DNA of 19,423 nucleotides from an uncultured Actinomycetes bacterium (lineage in GTDB: Bacteria > Actinomycetota > Actinomycetes > Nanopelagicales > Nanopelagicaceae): contig CAIXTG010000203.1 in NCBI GenBank assembly GCA_903922325.1, forward strand, positions 1 to 19,423. Reading direction: 5' to 3'. The stretch's first letter is position 1, and every line of letters starts with the position of its first letter. The notes beneath the pieces were generated by a model. That model was not told the DNA's origin. It searched no databases and saw only the letters and a program-made list of their open reading frames with translations. The position numbers and the translations under genes were made by a program. This document shows positions 1 to 7,703 of the stretch, one piece after another.

Positions 1-206
1 CAACTCCGACACCAACTCCGACACCAACTCCGACACCAACTCCGACACCAACTCCGACACCAACACCAACACCAACTCCGACTCCAACACCAACTCCGGT
101 AGTTCCAGATCCGGTAGTTCCAGCGCCGACACCAACTCCAACTCCAACACCAACTCCGACTCCAACACCGGAACCTGCACCAGCCCCAACGCCCGCACCG
201 GATACA
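1..206 (+). repeat. Pro-Thr-coding tandem repeat tract
   Basis: Bases 1-60 are five perfect copies of the 12-mer CAACTCCGACAC. They grade into degenerate 6-base units coding Thr-Pro (ACx CCx) to about base 206, interrupted by a short PVVPDPVVPAP stretch. The tract is in frame with the repeat protein. It probably continues to the left of the window, and its copy number could vary by slippage. Confidence 0.9.
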
Positions 207-1550
207 GCAGCACCAGTAATTTCTAGTGGAGTTGTTTCGCCAAGTTCGGTTCAGGTTTGTCAAACTGTTTCAACTATAAAAGTTTTAGTCACTGACAATG
301 TTGGAACTGCTGGAGTTCAATTTAGAATTCTCTATCCGAGTGGCGTTATAGCGGGCACTTATGAGGCATATCGAATAAGTGGAACTAGCTCGAGTGGAAA
401 CTGGTCGAATGACTGGATTGTTCCTTGTGGCTCTCCAACCGGTACTTATAGTGTCTTTGCTCAAGCACGTGACAGCGCTAGCAACACTTCAGCTTGGAGC
501 GCGGTTGGTACTTTTAATGCAACGCCACTAGTTATCGTTGATACAGCACCTCCAGTTATTGTCAGTGGATTTGTTTCGCCCGGTTCGGTTGAAGTTTGCA
601 AAACTGTTTCACAGATAAGTGCCTTAATTACTGACAATGTTGATACTGCCTCGATGCAGTTTAGAATTTTGAATCCGAATGGAGCTATCGCTACTACATT
701 TGGTGCATTCCGTAAGGACGGAAGTGGATTGAGTGGAAACTGGTCAAATGACTGGGTGATTCCTTGTGGCTCTCCAATTGGCACTTACACCGTTATGGCT
801 CAAGCACGTGACACATCTGTGAATATTTCAGAGTGGAAAACTATTGGAACTTTTGTTGGAACAGCACCGATAGTTGTCGATACTGCAAATCCGGTAATTG
901 TTTCGGGTAGTGCACTTGTTTCTACTGTCGAGGTTTGTAAGACATTTGCTGGTGTAGATGTTGCAGCAAGAGATGACACTGGTTTAGCGACCGTTGAATA
1001 CCGATTTATAGATCCTTGGGGAACCGTGCGAGCAACTAATACTGCTTACAGGAATTCGGGCACGAAGCTTGATGGTGTATTTAGAAATGACTACGTGATT
1101 CCTTGTAATTGGCCCTCTGGTACATATCAAATTGAAGCCAGGGGAACTGATGAGTGGAAGAAAACTAGCGGTTGGGTAAACGTGACAGCAATTTCAATTA
1201 CCTCACCTACTGCAAATCCAGTTCAGTACCCAATGGTTATCGGTATTACCGGAGCATCAGCATTTACTAAATCAAATCTCTACACCTTCTTTGAAACAGT
1301 TCTTCATGTCGAAAGCAGGCTGAATTGGGGATTAACGAGTTTAGGTCACCTATTAACTGTTGTTTCAAATACACCATCAGTATGTAAAGTAGTTTCAAAT
1401 GAACTTGCTGACTTAACTGGTGGAATCAAGAACAAGACAATTCTGCAAGGTCTTTCAAACGGAAATTGCTCAATTACCTGGAGCTTTAGTGGAACTGATA
1501 CCAGAGCGCCAACTACTAAAACTTGGACAGGTTTAGTTAGCGGCTTTTAA
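1..1550 (+). CDS. Secreted/surface repeat protein with Thr-Pro linker and three Ig-like repeats, C-terminal part (5' end outside window)
   Basis: The frame is open from the left edge (first full codon at base 3) to TAA at 1548-1550, so the start lies outside the window. About 70 residues of Thr-Pro-rich low-complexity linker, typical of extracellular proteins, come first. Three homologous repeats follow, starting at 216, 555 and 894, with an exact 339-base (113-residue) period between starts. Each carries an early Val-Cys, a Gly-Asn-Trp or related turn, and a second Cys in a V/I-P-C element (VPCGSP, IPCGSP, IPCNWP), followed by GTY and an ARD/ARG strand. This suggests a beta-sandwich with one disulfide per repeat, hence export. 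A C-terminal domain of roughly 110 residues (1221-1547) has two more Cys. No LPXTG motif, hydrophobic tail or catalytic motif is visible. The function is unknown; adhesion or an envelope structure is a guess. The DNA is biased to T and A at third positions in the repeats. Confidence 0.85.
   Translation, partial: TPTPTPTPTPTPTPTPTPTPTPTPTPTPTPTPVVPDPVVPAPTPTPTPTPTPTPTPEPAPAPTPAPDTAAPVISSGVVSPSSVQVCQTVSTIKVLVTDNVGTAGVQFRILYPSGVIAGTYEAYRISGTSSSGNWSNDWIVPCGSPTGTYSVFAQARDSASNTSAWSAVGTFNATPLVIVDTAPPVIVSGFVSPGSVEVCKTVSQISALITDNVDTASMQFRILNPNGAIATTFGAFRKDGSGLSGNWSNDWVIPCGSPIGTYTVMAQARDTSVNISEWKTIGTFVGTAPIVVDTANPVIVSGSALVSTVEVCKTFAGVDVAARDDTGLATVEYRFIDPWGTVRATNTAYRNSGTKLDGVFRNDYVIPCNWPSGTYQIEARGTDEWKKTSGWVNVTAISITSPTANPVQYPMVIGITGASAFTKSNLYTFFETVLHVESRLNWGLTSLGHLLTVVSNTPSVCKVVSNELADLTGGIKNKTILQGLSNGNCSITWSFSGTDTRAPTTKTWTGLVSGF
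216..1220 (+). repeat. Three tandem 339-bp in-frame domain repeats
   Basis: The repeats start at bases 216, 555 and 894; the third is slightly shorter (327 bases). Repeats 1 and 2 are very alike (shared GNWSND, PCGSP and AQARD elements). Repeat 3 is more diverged. They encode Ig-like or fibronectin-like beta-domains, judged by pattern only. Confidence 0.8.
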
Positions 1551-2731
1551 ATCGCAGTACTGAATTTATTTCGCCCAATCACGGTAATTGCAAAAGTAAA
1601 GAGAGTAGCAAGGGCGCCAAGTGCGAATGAATAATTAGTTCCACGATGATCAATCAGCCAACCAGCCATAGCGGCAGCAAAAGCGAATCCAATGCTGATA
1701 CCTGCATACATTGATGCGATCGCTTCGGTGGTTCGGCCAACTGGTGAGCGCTGCTGAGTAATTCCAGCACTTGCAATCAAAAGTGGTGAGATTCCGATTC
1801 CAGCAGCTATTGCAAGTATTGCCAGCATTGGAATAGTGTCAATGAAAACCATTGCAGTAGTTGCTGGAAATAAAAGCAGGCTTACGACGATCAATTGCTT
1901 ATGAAGTGGTGATTTAAAGTGCAATCCGCCATAAACAAAACCACCAAGTAACGAACCAAATGCCCAGATTGCCATCACAATTCCGCCATAAATAGGCTGG
2001 CCAGCAAGTTTGGTAAAGGCAATGATTGAAGTTTCTACCGCGCCAAAGAACATTCCGATGGCAATGTGAACGCCCCACATGTAGATAAGACCATTTTGAA
2101 GAATAACCGGTTTGCCATGTTTGCCTTGATGCGCATTTATTGGCGGTTCGGTATTGCGCATTGAAGCCAACCAAAGCCCGCCGCCGGCCAGTAAAAACAT
2201 CGCAATTATTTGAGGAGCAGCGGGGTGTATTTTCACGGAAGTAGTAGCAGCAATGGTTGGTCCAACTATAAAGATCAATTCATCGATCATGCTCTCGATT
2301 GAAAAAGCTGTTAACAAAATCGGGCCAGAAACTAAAAGTGCGGTCCATCTAGATCTAACTAGCGCGCCGATCGATGGGTATGCCAACCCGCTACCAATTG
2401 AGAAAATGAATAGGTAAGGGGATGGAACATCAGAAGGAATCAATAAAACTAACGCCATCGAGCAAAAAACTATGAGCAAAATTTGAATTGGTAAAACTCG
2501 GTGTTGTCCGAGTTTGTCTACTAGCCTCGAACTAAGCGGACCACCGATAGCTGCTGCAATCGAGATGGATCCGGAAACTGCACCAGCGATTGTGTAACTG
2601 CCGCGTTCGGCTTCGACATACATCAAGATTCCAATACCAACCATTGATACCGGAAGTCGCGCAATAAATCCCGCCGTCGAAAATCGCCAAGCAGTGTTAC
2701 CTGCAAATGCTTGACGATATTTACTTAGCAT
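1547..2731 (-). CDS. Major facilitator superfamily (MFS) transporter
   Basis: This 394-residue protein is dominated by hydrophobic helices, about 12 membrane segments in two halves, which is the usual MFS size and plan. The loop between segments 2 and 3 carries a recognisable MFS motif-A remnant, SSRLVDKLGQHR (about residues 65-76), and a hydrophilic central loop near residues 190-210 separates the halves. It would act in the cytoplasmic membrane. The N-terminal FARLP-like stretch and the overall look resemble drug or sugar-efflux MFS proteins annotated only to superfamily level, so the substrate is unknown. The start is ATG (complement of 2729-2731) with no strong Shine-Dalgarno. It is transcribed away from operon 1, and its stop overlaps that of the convergent repeat-protein gene by 4 bases. 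Link to the catabolic genes is uncertain. Confidence 0.85.
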   Translation of the reverse strand: MLSKYRQAFAGNTAWRFSTAGFIARLPVSMVGIGILMYVEAERGSYTIAGAVSGSISIAAAIGGPLSSRLVDKLGQHRVLPIQILLIVFCSMALVLLIPSDVPSPYLFIFSIGSGLAYPSIGALVRSRWTALLVSGPILLTAFSIESMIDELIFIVGPTIAATTSVKIHPAAPQIIAMFLLAGGGLWLASMRNTEPPINAHQGKHGKPVILQNGLIYMWGVHIAIGMFFGAVETSIIAFTKLAGQPIYGGIVMAIWAFGSLLGGFVYGGLHFKSPLHKQLIVVSLLLFPATTAMVFIDTIPMLAILAIAAGIGISPLLIASAGITQQRSPVGRTTEAIASMYAGISIGFAFAAAMAGWLIDHRGTNYSFALGALATLFTFAITVIGRNKFSTAI

Positions 2732-2759
2732 TAGGCAAAGTTAGTGGATTTCCGATGTT

Positions 2760-2775
2760 TTCCTTACAAAAGGAA
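2760..2775. promoter_or_regulatory. Short inverted repeat in the divergent control region
   Basis: TTCCTT-ACAA-AAGGAA is a perfect 6-bp dyad with a 4-base loop, 29 bases upstream of the MFS start. It could be an operator or a small 5'-leader hairpin of the MFS transcript. No known regulator site is recognised. Confidence 0.3.
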
Positions 2776-2836
2776 CCGCAATGGCCTCTCAAATAAAACA
2801 CAGTTTCATTAGGTGGAAAGGCGTCTAAATTATCTC

Positions 2837-2863
2837 TTGCCCGCCCCGTTGCCTGATGATAAT
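2837..2863 (+). promoter_or_regulatory. Possible sigma-70-type promoter for operon 1
   Basis: TTGCCC (2837-2842) and GATAAT (2858-2863) are spaced by 15 bases, about 65 bases before the methyltransferase start. The spacing is shorter than the preferred 17, so this is a weak call. The -10 hexamer overlaps the dyad at 2860-2882. Confidence 0.3.
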
Positions 2864-2882
2864 TTGTACCAATTGCAAATTA
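2860..2882. promoter_or_regulatory. Operator-like inverted repeat upstream of operon 1
   Basis: TAATTTG (2860-2866) and CAAATTA (2876-2882) form perfect 7-bp arms around a 9-base spacer, ending 46 bases before the likely start at 2929. The site overlaps a candidate -10 element, the expected place for a repressor. It also contains TTG-TAC-CAA at 2864-2872, a pattern repeated twice upstream of the ABC transporter operon. No known regulator family is assigned. Confidence 0.4.
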
Positions 2883-2928
2883 GGGTCAACACCTGTTTTG
2901 TAGTGAATACGAGATGAGAGGTTATGTG

Positions 2929-4014
2929 ATGGCCAACCAGAGTGCAGCTAAGAGTGGTCCAACTGGTCGCGGATTTATTGGCACCATGGCTGCTATGTCA
3001 TCTTATGATGATGAGAGCTATCTAGATTTCATCGAAGGTCTGCGTATGTTTGCACTGCGCTCAATGAATCCATCATCAGCTCGAGCGCTTAAATCTGAAA
3101 TTGATGCCGGCAAGATTAAGTCTGAAAATCCTAAAATTGAAGAAACTCGTGCAGTTGCTGACCCAATTCCAGTAATCGGAATTCGCAATCGCATGCTGCA
3201 CAGCACGCAAGGTCAAAATTGGGCTGGAGTTGTAGATTCATACAGCAAAAATCGTGCAGCCCTGGAACAAGAATTAACTGATGCAGAAAAAGATGGCCCA
3301 GGAACACTTCGCTGGGATCCGAACTTTGTTTATCCAGATTACTTCACAGCTATTCCTTACCACCGTCAACCAGGCAGTTATCACGCTGACCCGCTAAGTG
3401 GACACGTTTATCACTACGGTACAAAAGTTTTCCATGGTGGATCAAACGATAAAGATGAAGCAAAAATTGAGAGAATTTCCATGCTGCCAATGCCAGCTGA
3501 TGGAGTGATGAACAAATTCCTTGATGTAGCTTGCGCGATTGGGTCGGGCACTGTGGCCGCAAAATTACGTTGGCCAAATGCTGAAATTCATGGCATTGAA
3601 ATTGCTGGTCCACTTGTACGCTACGCACACATGCGAGCAACTAGACTTAAGTCAGAAGTTCACTTCTCACAGCAGCTAGCTGAAAAGTTAGATTTTGCAG
3701 ATAACACTTTTGACCTTATTTATATGAGCACTCTGCTTCATGAGATGCCGCTACCTGAGGGCCGTACAGCAGTGAAAGAAGCCAAGCGGGTTCTTCGCCC
3801 GGGCGGAATTCTGGTCATAAATGACATGGTGCAAGCGACAAAACCGCTAAATATCTGGAGTGATTACGACCGTTACTTCGATCACCGCTTCAATAACGAG
3901 CCTTATGCCTATAACTATGTTCATTCAGATTTAGATTCCTTCTTGAATGAAGAATTTAGTTCTGTTAAGAATGTAGTTCAAGGCAAGACATCAACTTGGG
4001 AGTGTGTTAAGTGA
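2929..4014 (+). CDS. SAM-dependent methyltransferase, paralog 1
   Basis: This is a class I (Rossmann-fold, Methyltransf_11-like) methyltransferase of 361 residues from the ATG at 2929. An in-frame ATG at 2914 lacks a ribosome site, while GAGAGG at 2916-2921 sits 7 bases before 2929. The C-terminal half holds motif I, DVACAIGSGT (Asp199), then GIEIAG (acidic residue after beta-2) and an LHEMP element, then VLRPGG. Motif I is degenerate, with Ala203 where the central Gly of DxGxGxG is expected. The roughly 190-residue N-terminal half is a lineage-specific helical region with a QPGSY...PLSGHVYHYG block shared with the paralog at 16473-17546. The gene overlaps its small partner by 4 bases (GTGA). 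The methyl acceptor is unknown; the context suggests a role in a small-molecule catabolic pathway. Loss or weakening of SAM binding is possible. Confidence 0.85.
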   Translation: MANQSAAKSGPTGRGFIGTMAAMSSYDDESYLDFIEGLRMFALRSMNPSSARALKSEIDAGKIKSENPKIEETRAVADPIPVIGIRNRMLHSTQGQNWAGVVDSYSKNRAALEQELTDAEKDGPGTLRWDPNFVYPDYFTAIPYHRQPGSYHADPLSGHVYHYGTKVFHGGSNDKDEAKIERISMLPMPADGVMNKFLDVACAIGSGTVAAKLRWPNAEIHGIEIAGPLVRYAHMRATRLKSEVHFSQQLAEKLDFADNTFDLIYMSTLLHEMPLPEGRTAVKEAKRVLRPGGILVINDMVQATKPLNIWSDYDRYFDHRFNNEPYAYNYVHSDLDSFLNEEFSSVKNVVQGKTSTWECVK

Positions 4015-4289
4015 GTGATCGCCAGCGCGAGCCGCTAGGCAAGTTTGCTCCCGATAACATTAATGATCACATTCTGCATGTGATTTTTGAATTAGCTGCC
4101 GAACTCTGGGTAGTAAAGCGCAGATTGGCTGAAGTTGAGGGCGCTGCTGTTGCAAATGGAGTTATCAGTAGCCCTGATTCAATTATTCGCGATGATTCTT
4201 TTGCATTTGATAATGCCGAACGCGATGCCTTTGTAGAACGAATCTTTGGCTCGCTTAAGGATATCGGCGCAAAGCTCGATACCCAGTAG
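4011..4289 (+). CDS. Small helical protein paired with methyltransferase 1
   Basis: This 92-residue protein starts with GTG at 4011, overlapping the methyltransferase stop, with GGGAG at 3998-4002 as ribosome site. It is predicted helical. A first amphipathic helix runs from about residue 18 to 45 (HILHVIFELAAELWVVKRRL), followed by an acidic linker and a second helix around DAFVERIFGSLKDIG. No catalytic motif or signal peptide is visible. It is similar in layout and sequence to the small protein at 17546-17869: a hydrophobic LEL/FEL helix, an R...E...V-NG turn, then a (R)D-F-R second helix. I do not recognise the family. Translational coupling and duplication alongside the methyltransferase suggest a subunit or partner of that enzyme. 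Confidence 0.75.
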   Translation: MSDRQREPLGKFAPDNINDHILHVIFELAAELWVVKRRLAEVEGAAVANGVISSPDSIIRDDSFAFDNAERDAFVERIFGSLKDIGAKLDTQ

Positions 4290-4321
4290 TCACTGAATAA
4301 TTCCTACTCAGATTGCTAAAC

Positions 4322-5071
4322 ATGCAGCAAAAAATCGGCGTAGTAGTTCCATGCGCTAATCCTGCAGTTGAGCCAGAGATCCATCGATTAGCGCCAAGTA
4401 GTTATTTTCCATATGTCGCGCGATTTCCAAATTATCCTGATCTAGATATGAGACAACGGTTAACTAAATACCGTTCTGATCTTCCGCAGGCCATCGAAAC
4501 GCTAAAAGGTTTAGATTTAGATGGCGTTTTAGTTGCTTGCACAGGCTCGTCTTATCCAATCGGACTTAGCGGTGATAAGAAATGGACAGACGAGGCCAGC
4601 GAACAATTAGGCAAACCAGTGGTATCTGCAGCTGGTTCGGTAGCCAAAGTTTTAAAATCGTTAAACGCCAAAGAATTAGTTTTAATCTCGCCTTATCCGG
4701 CATGGCTCACCGAAGAACTAACCGAATTCTGGAGTGCTGCTGGCTACAAAATATCTGAATTAGTTGAGATAAATAAGTCAGGCAATATCTATGACTTAAC
4801 TAAATCTGAAATAGCCAAGACGCTTCGAGAAGCCATAAGCCGAAGCGGTGAAAAACGCCCAAACCAAGTGGTTTTAGTAGCCGGAACTGGGGTTCCGAGC
4901 TTAGAACCGATCGAAGAGATGATCAGTTCAGTAGAAATTCCAATTATTACTAGCCAGATTGCTGGCATCTGGAATCTATTTAGTGAGATGAAGCAGTTAG
5001 ATCAGATTCCAAATAGTGGCAGCGCCGCGTTGAATAAACTGCATAACCATATTCTGAAAAGCAACACATGA
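4322..5071 (+). CDS. Asp/Glu racemase superfamily enzyme (arylmalonate decarboxylase / maleate isomerase-like)
   Basis: The protein has 249 residues from ATG 4322; an in-frame TTG at 4313 would add three residues, and neither start has a clear Shine-Dalgarno. The two-domain Asp/Glu-racemase fold is shown by an N-terminal VVVPCANPAVEPE loop, a VACTGSSY element with Cys73 (Cys76 from the TTG), and a C-terminal IPIITSQIAGIWN element that closely matches the VPVVSSSPAGFWD region of arylmalonate decarboxylase. The second catalytic Cys position is Gly188 in VAGTGVPS. Maleate isomerases use two Cys and arylmalonate decarboxylase keeps only the second, so this protein has the opposite single-Cys arrangement. 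It may be an isomerase, decarboxylase or lyase of a small dicarboxylate from ring breakdown. It overlaps the monooxygenase gene by 4 bases. Confidence 0.8.
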   Translation: MQQKIGVVVPCANPAVEPEIHRLAPSSYFPYVARFPNYPDLDMRQRLTKYRSDLPQAIETLKGLDLDGVLVACTGSSYPIGLSGDKKWTDEASEQLGKPVVSAAGSVAKVLKSLNAKELVLISPYPAWLTEELTEFWSAAGYKISELVEINKSGNIYDLTKSEIAKTLREAISRSGEKRPNQVVLVAGTGVPSLEPIEEMISSVEIPIITSQIAGIWNLFSEMKQLDQIPNSGSAALNKLHNHILKSNT

Positions 5072-6276
5072 GCGAGCCACAAGTAATCATTGCCGGAGCT
5101 GGCCCCGTTGGCTTGGTAACAGCTTTAGGTCTAGCCCAAAAAGGAATTTCAGTTTTAGTTTTAGAGAAGAATTCAATTGAAGTCCCTCCTCAGTGGCGCG
5201 GCTCAACGATTCACCCGCCGACGCTAGCAATTTTTGACGAACTTGGGCTGGCCGATGAAATTATCGCGGGCGCAATCAAAGTAGAAGTTTTGCAATACCG
5301 CGATCTCGAGATTGAAGAAGTTGTAAATTTTGGCTACGACTGCCTAGATGGGCAGGTCAAGTTTCCATTTAGATTGCAGTTTGAGCAGTACAAGGTTCTT
5401 AAGTTACTGCGCACTGCAGCGTCGAGTAATTCCAAGATCGAAATTAAGTACAACACGCTAATTGAATCAGTGACTCAAGATTCAGATGGTGTTTCGGTTC
5501 AAGTAACTAACAACGGAGCCACACATATTTTTTGTGCAGACTGGTTAGTTGGCGCAGATGGCAGCCATAGCGCTGTTCGAAAAGCACTCGGTCTTGAACT
5601 AGATGGTTTTACATACCCTTATCCAACAACAGTGGTTGCAACGCCATTTAAGTTTGAAGATCATTTTGCCGGATTAGCGCCAGTGACTTATTGGTCCGGA
5701 CCAACTGGCCGCTTATCAATGATAAGAACACCAGATATTTGGCGAATCGCAATGACTACTCCGCTAGAAGGCGTAGACATTTCTAGCGACGATAGAGGTT
5801 CAATATCTCAGCCAACCCAAGACTTTATTGTTGCGATTGATCTATTGCTCAGCCGATTACCTGGTGTTTCGTTGGCCGATCTAGAGCTAAAGCAGTACGA
5901 GGTCTATCGCTCACACCAGAGAATTGCGCGTGAATTTAGCGTAGATCGCGTAGCTCTGGCTGGCGATGCTGCGCATCTGACAACAACTAATGGCGGCATG
6001 GGTCTAAATTCGGGCGTTCAAGATGCGGCCGCATTAGTTAAAGCTCTGGAAGCGGCAATTGCACAGAATAGTTCTGACCCAATTTCGCAATATGCCAAGG
6101 AACGTAAAGAGTTTTGTACCAATTTCCTGCAGCCAACCACCACAACAAATCACAAAACCGTGGATAATCCCGACTATGAAGCTAGAAAATCTCGGTTAAC
6201 CGAGTTACTAGCCGATACGAATAATCCAGAAGTTGTTAAGCAGGTCATTGCCCGCGCTAGCATGATTTCTGAATAA
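5068..6276 (+). CDS. FAD-dependent monooxygenase (aromatic hydroxylase type)
   Basis: This 402-residue class A flavoprotein monooxygenase (PheA/TfdB/UbiH family, FAD_binding_3) has all three signature elements. The N-terminal Rossmann motif GAGPVG is at residues 10-15, with Glu33 closing beta-2 for ribose binding. The DG motif GADGSHSAVR begins at residue 162. The GD motif LAGDAAH has Asp300 and is followed by the GGMGLNSGVQDA stretch. A RGSTIHPPT element near residue 45 is typical of ring-hydroxylating members. The predicted reaction is NAD(P)H- and O2-dependent hydroxylation of an aromatic or heteroaromatic ring in the cytoplasm. The length is normal for single-component enzymes. The start overlaps the upstream stop (ATGA), and an AGGAGG-led aldehyde dehydrogenase follows after 17 bases. 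The ring substrate is unknown. Confidence 0.9.
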   Translation: MSEPQVIIAGAGPVGLVTALGLAQKGISVLVLEKNSIEVPPQWRGSTIHPPTLAIFDELGLADEIIAGAIKVEVLQYRDLEIEEVVNFGYDCLDGQVKFPFRLQFEQYKVLKLLRTAASSNSKIEIKYNTLIESVTQDSDGVSVQVTNNGATHIFCADWLVGADGSHSAVRKALGLELDGFTYPYPTTVVATPFKFEDHFAGLAPVTYWSGPTGRLSMIRTPDIWRIAMTTPLEGVDISSDDRGSISQPTQDFIVAIDLLLSRLPGVSLADLELKQYEVYRSHQRIAREFSVDRVALAGDAAHLTTTNGGMGLNSGVQDAAALVKALEAAIAQNSSDPISQYAKERKEFCTNFLQPTTTTNHKTVDNPDYEARKSRLTELLADTNNPEVVKQVIARASMISE

Positions 6277-6293
6277 GTTAAGTAGGAGGAAAC

Positions 6294-7703
6294 ATGAGCA
6301 AGATATATACACCTATCACAGGTGCTGAAATTGCTGATGTCCCAGATTTCTCATTAGCCGAAGTTGATGTAGCACTTGATTTAGCTACTCAAAGTTTTGC
6401 TGCCTGGCGCAATCTGTCTGCGAGTGAACGTGGTCGCATTTTGACCAAAGCAGGTCAGCTAATGCGCGAGCGCGCCGACGAAATTGCTGCGCTAGAAACT
6501 TTAAATACCGGTAAGCGTTTAGCAGACACAAAGCGCGAAGCAATCAGAGCAGCTGAGTGTTTTGAATATTACGGTGGTTATGCCGACAAGTTAGTTGGAA
6601 CTGTTGTGCCAGTACCAGGTGAATTTCATGCCTATACCGAACGCGAACCTTATGGCGTTGTAGTCGGAATCATTCCGTGGAATGTTCCGTATTTCTTTGC
6701 CGCTAAAAAGATCGCGCCCGCAATTGCATTCGGTAATGTTTCAATTCTTAAACCAGCAGCAGAGACTCCGCTAACAGCGCTAAAGCTGCAAGAAATCTTG
6801 GTTGAAGCGGGTGTGCCAAAAGGTGTGGTGCAGGTATTAACTGGTGGGCCAGAAGTTGGCAAGAAATTAGTGGCAGATGTGCGAACCAAGTTAGTTGTGT
6901 TTACTGGCTCAGATAAGAGCGGTGCAGCAGTAGGTTCAGCAGCGGCTGCACATTTCGCGCCAGCTGCCCTTGAATTAGGCGGCAAATCAGCACAATTAGT
7001 CTTTGCCGATGCTGATTTAGCAGCTGCCCTTGATGGCGTGGTTGAGGGCATTACTGGCTCTTGTGGTCAAATGTGCATTGCTGGGTCACGTTTATTCATC
7101 GAGGCGAGCATTGCCGAGCAATTCATTGCACAATTAAAGGTCCGCTTTGAAAACTTAGTGGTCGGTGACCCCCGTGAATCAGGAACTCAAGTTGGGCCAC
7201 AAGTTACAAAAGCACAAGCGATGAAAACGTTAAATTATATTGAAATCGCGAAAAAAGATGGCGGCAAAATAATCGCTTCTGCCAAGGTGCCAAGTGGCGC
7301 AGATCTAACCAATGGTTTCTTTGTCCCACCTACTGCCTTTGTTGATTTGCCAAATTCATCGCCCGCTGTGCAGGAAGAAATCTTTGGGCCAGTTCTAAGC
7401 ATTTCAACTTTTAAAGATGAAGCAGATGCAATTTCTAAAGCGCACGATAGTGATTTTGGTTTAGCGGCTGGTGTGTGGACAAGTGACATCAGCAGAGCTC
7501 ATCGAATTGCTAGCGAATTACGGGTTGGAAATATTTGGGTCAATACATATCGAGTGCTGTCTGACCTGATGCCATTTGGGGGAGTTGGTAGTTCAGGTTA
7601 TGGTCGCGAAGGCGGCACCGATGCTCCTAATCTTTATACTTGGACTAAAAGTGTTTGGATCTCTAAATCACCGGGCCTTCCTAAGAACTATAAGGCGAAG
7701 TAA
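6294..7703 (+). CDS. NAD(P)-dependent aldehyde dehydrogenase 1
   Basis: This ALDH-superfamily enzyme of 469 residues oxidises an aldehyde to its acid using NAD(P). The catalytic set is complete: Asn130 in PWNVPY, Lys153 in LKPAAET, Glu227 in LELGGKS and nucleophile Cys261 in GQMCIAG; a further Cys257 lies just before it. EIFGPV and the C-terminal PFGGVGSSGYGREGG motif are also present. The general look is of betaine/aminoaldehyde or aromatic-aldehyde dehydrogenases, but the substrate cannot be fixed. It has the strongest ribosome site in the operon (AGGAGG, 6284-6289), suggesting high expression. Its stop overlaps the ATG of the second dehydrogenase by one base (TAATG). Confidence 0.93.
   Translation: MSKIYTPITGAEIADVPDFSLAEVDVALDLATQSFAAWRNLSASERGRILTKAGQLMRERADEIAALETLNTGKRLADTKREAIRAAECFEYYGGYADKLVGTVVPVPGEFHAYTEREPYGVVVGIIPWNVPYFFAAKKIAPAIAFGNVSILKPAAETPLTALKLQEILVEAGVPKGVVQVLTGGPEVGKKLVADVRTKLVVFTGSDKSGAAVGSAAAAHFAPAALELGGKSAQLVFADADLAAALDGVVEGITGSCGQMCIAGSRLFIEASIAEQFIAQLKVRFENLVVGDPRESGTQVGPQVTKAQAMKTLNYIEIAKKDGGKIIASAKVPSGADLTNGFFVPPTAFVDLPNSSPAVQEEIFGPVLSISTFKDEADAISKAHDSDFGLAAGVWTSDISRAHRIASELRVGNIWVNTYRVLSDLMPFGGVGSSGYGREGGTDAPNLYTWTKSVWISKSPGLPKNYKAK

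Noticed and set aside
1..62. Short regular repeats resembling a CRISPR array
   Set aside because: The units are 12 bases, contiguous without spacers, and code Thr-Pro in the frame of the repeat protein.
461..784. Opposite-strand open frame of 107 residues within the repeat protein
   Set aside because: The plus-strand frame shows clear domain repeats across this region; the antisense frame is a by-product.
2914..2928. Start of methyltransferase 1 at the upstream ATG 2914
   Set aside because: No ribosome site precedes it, while GAGAGG is well placed for ATG 2929.
6961..7033. 13-base direct repeat CAGCTGCCCTTGA at 6961 and 7021
   Set aside because: Both copies encode Ala-Ala-Leu-type residues at unrelated points of aldehyde dehydrogenase 1; this looks like codon coincidence rather than a mobile or recombination site.
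6650..7051. Opposite-strand open frame of 133 residues within aldehyde dehydrogenase 1
   Set aside because: It is antisense to a gene with a full catalytic motif set, has Ala/Thr/Pro-rich composition typical of a shadow frame, and has no ribosome site.
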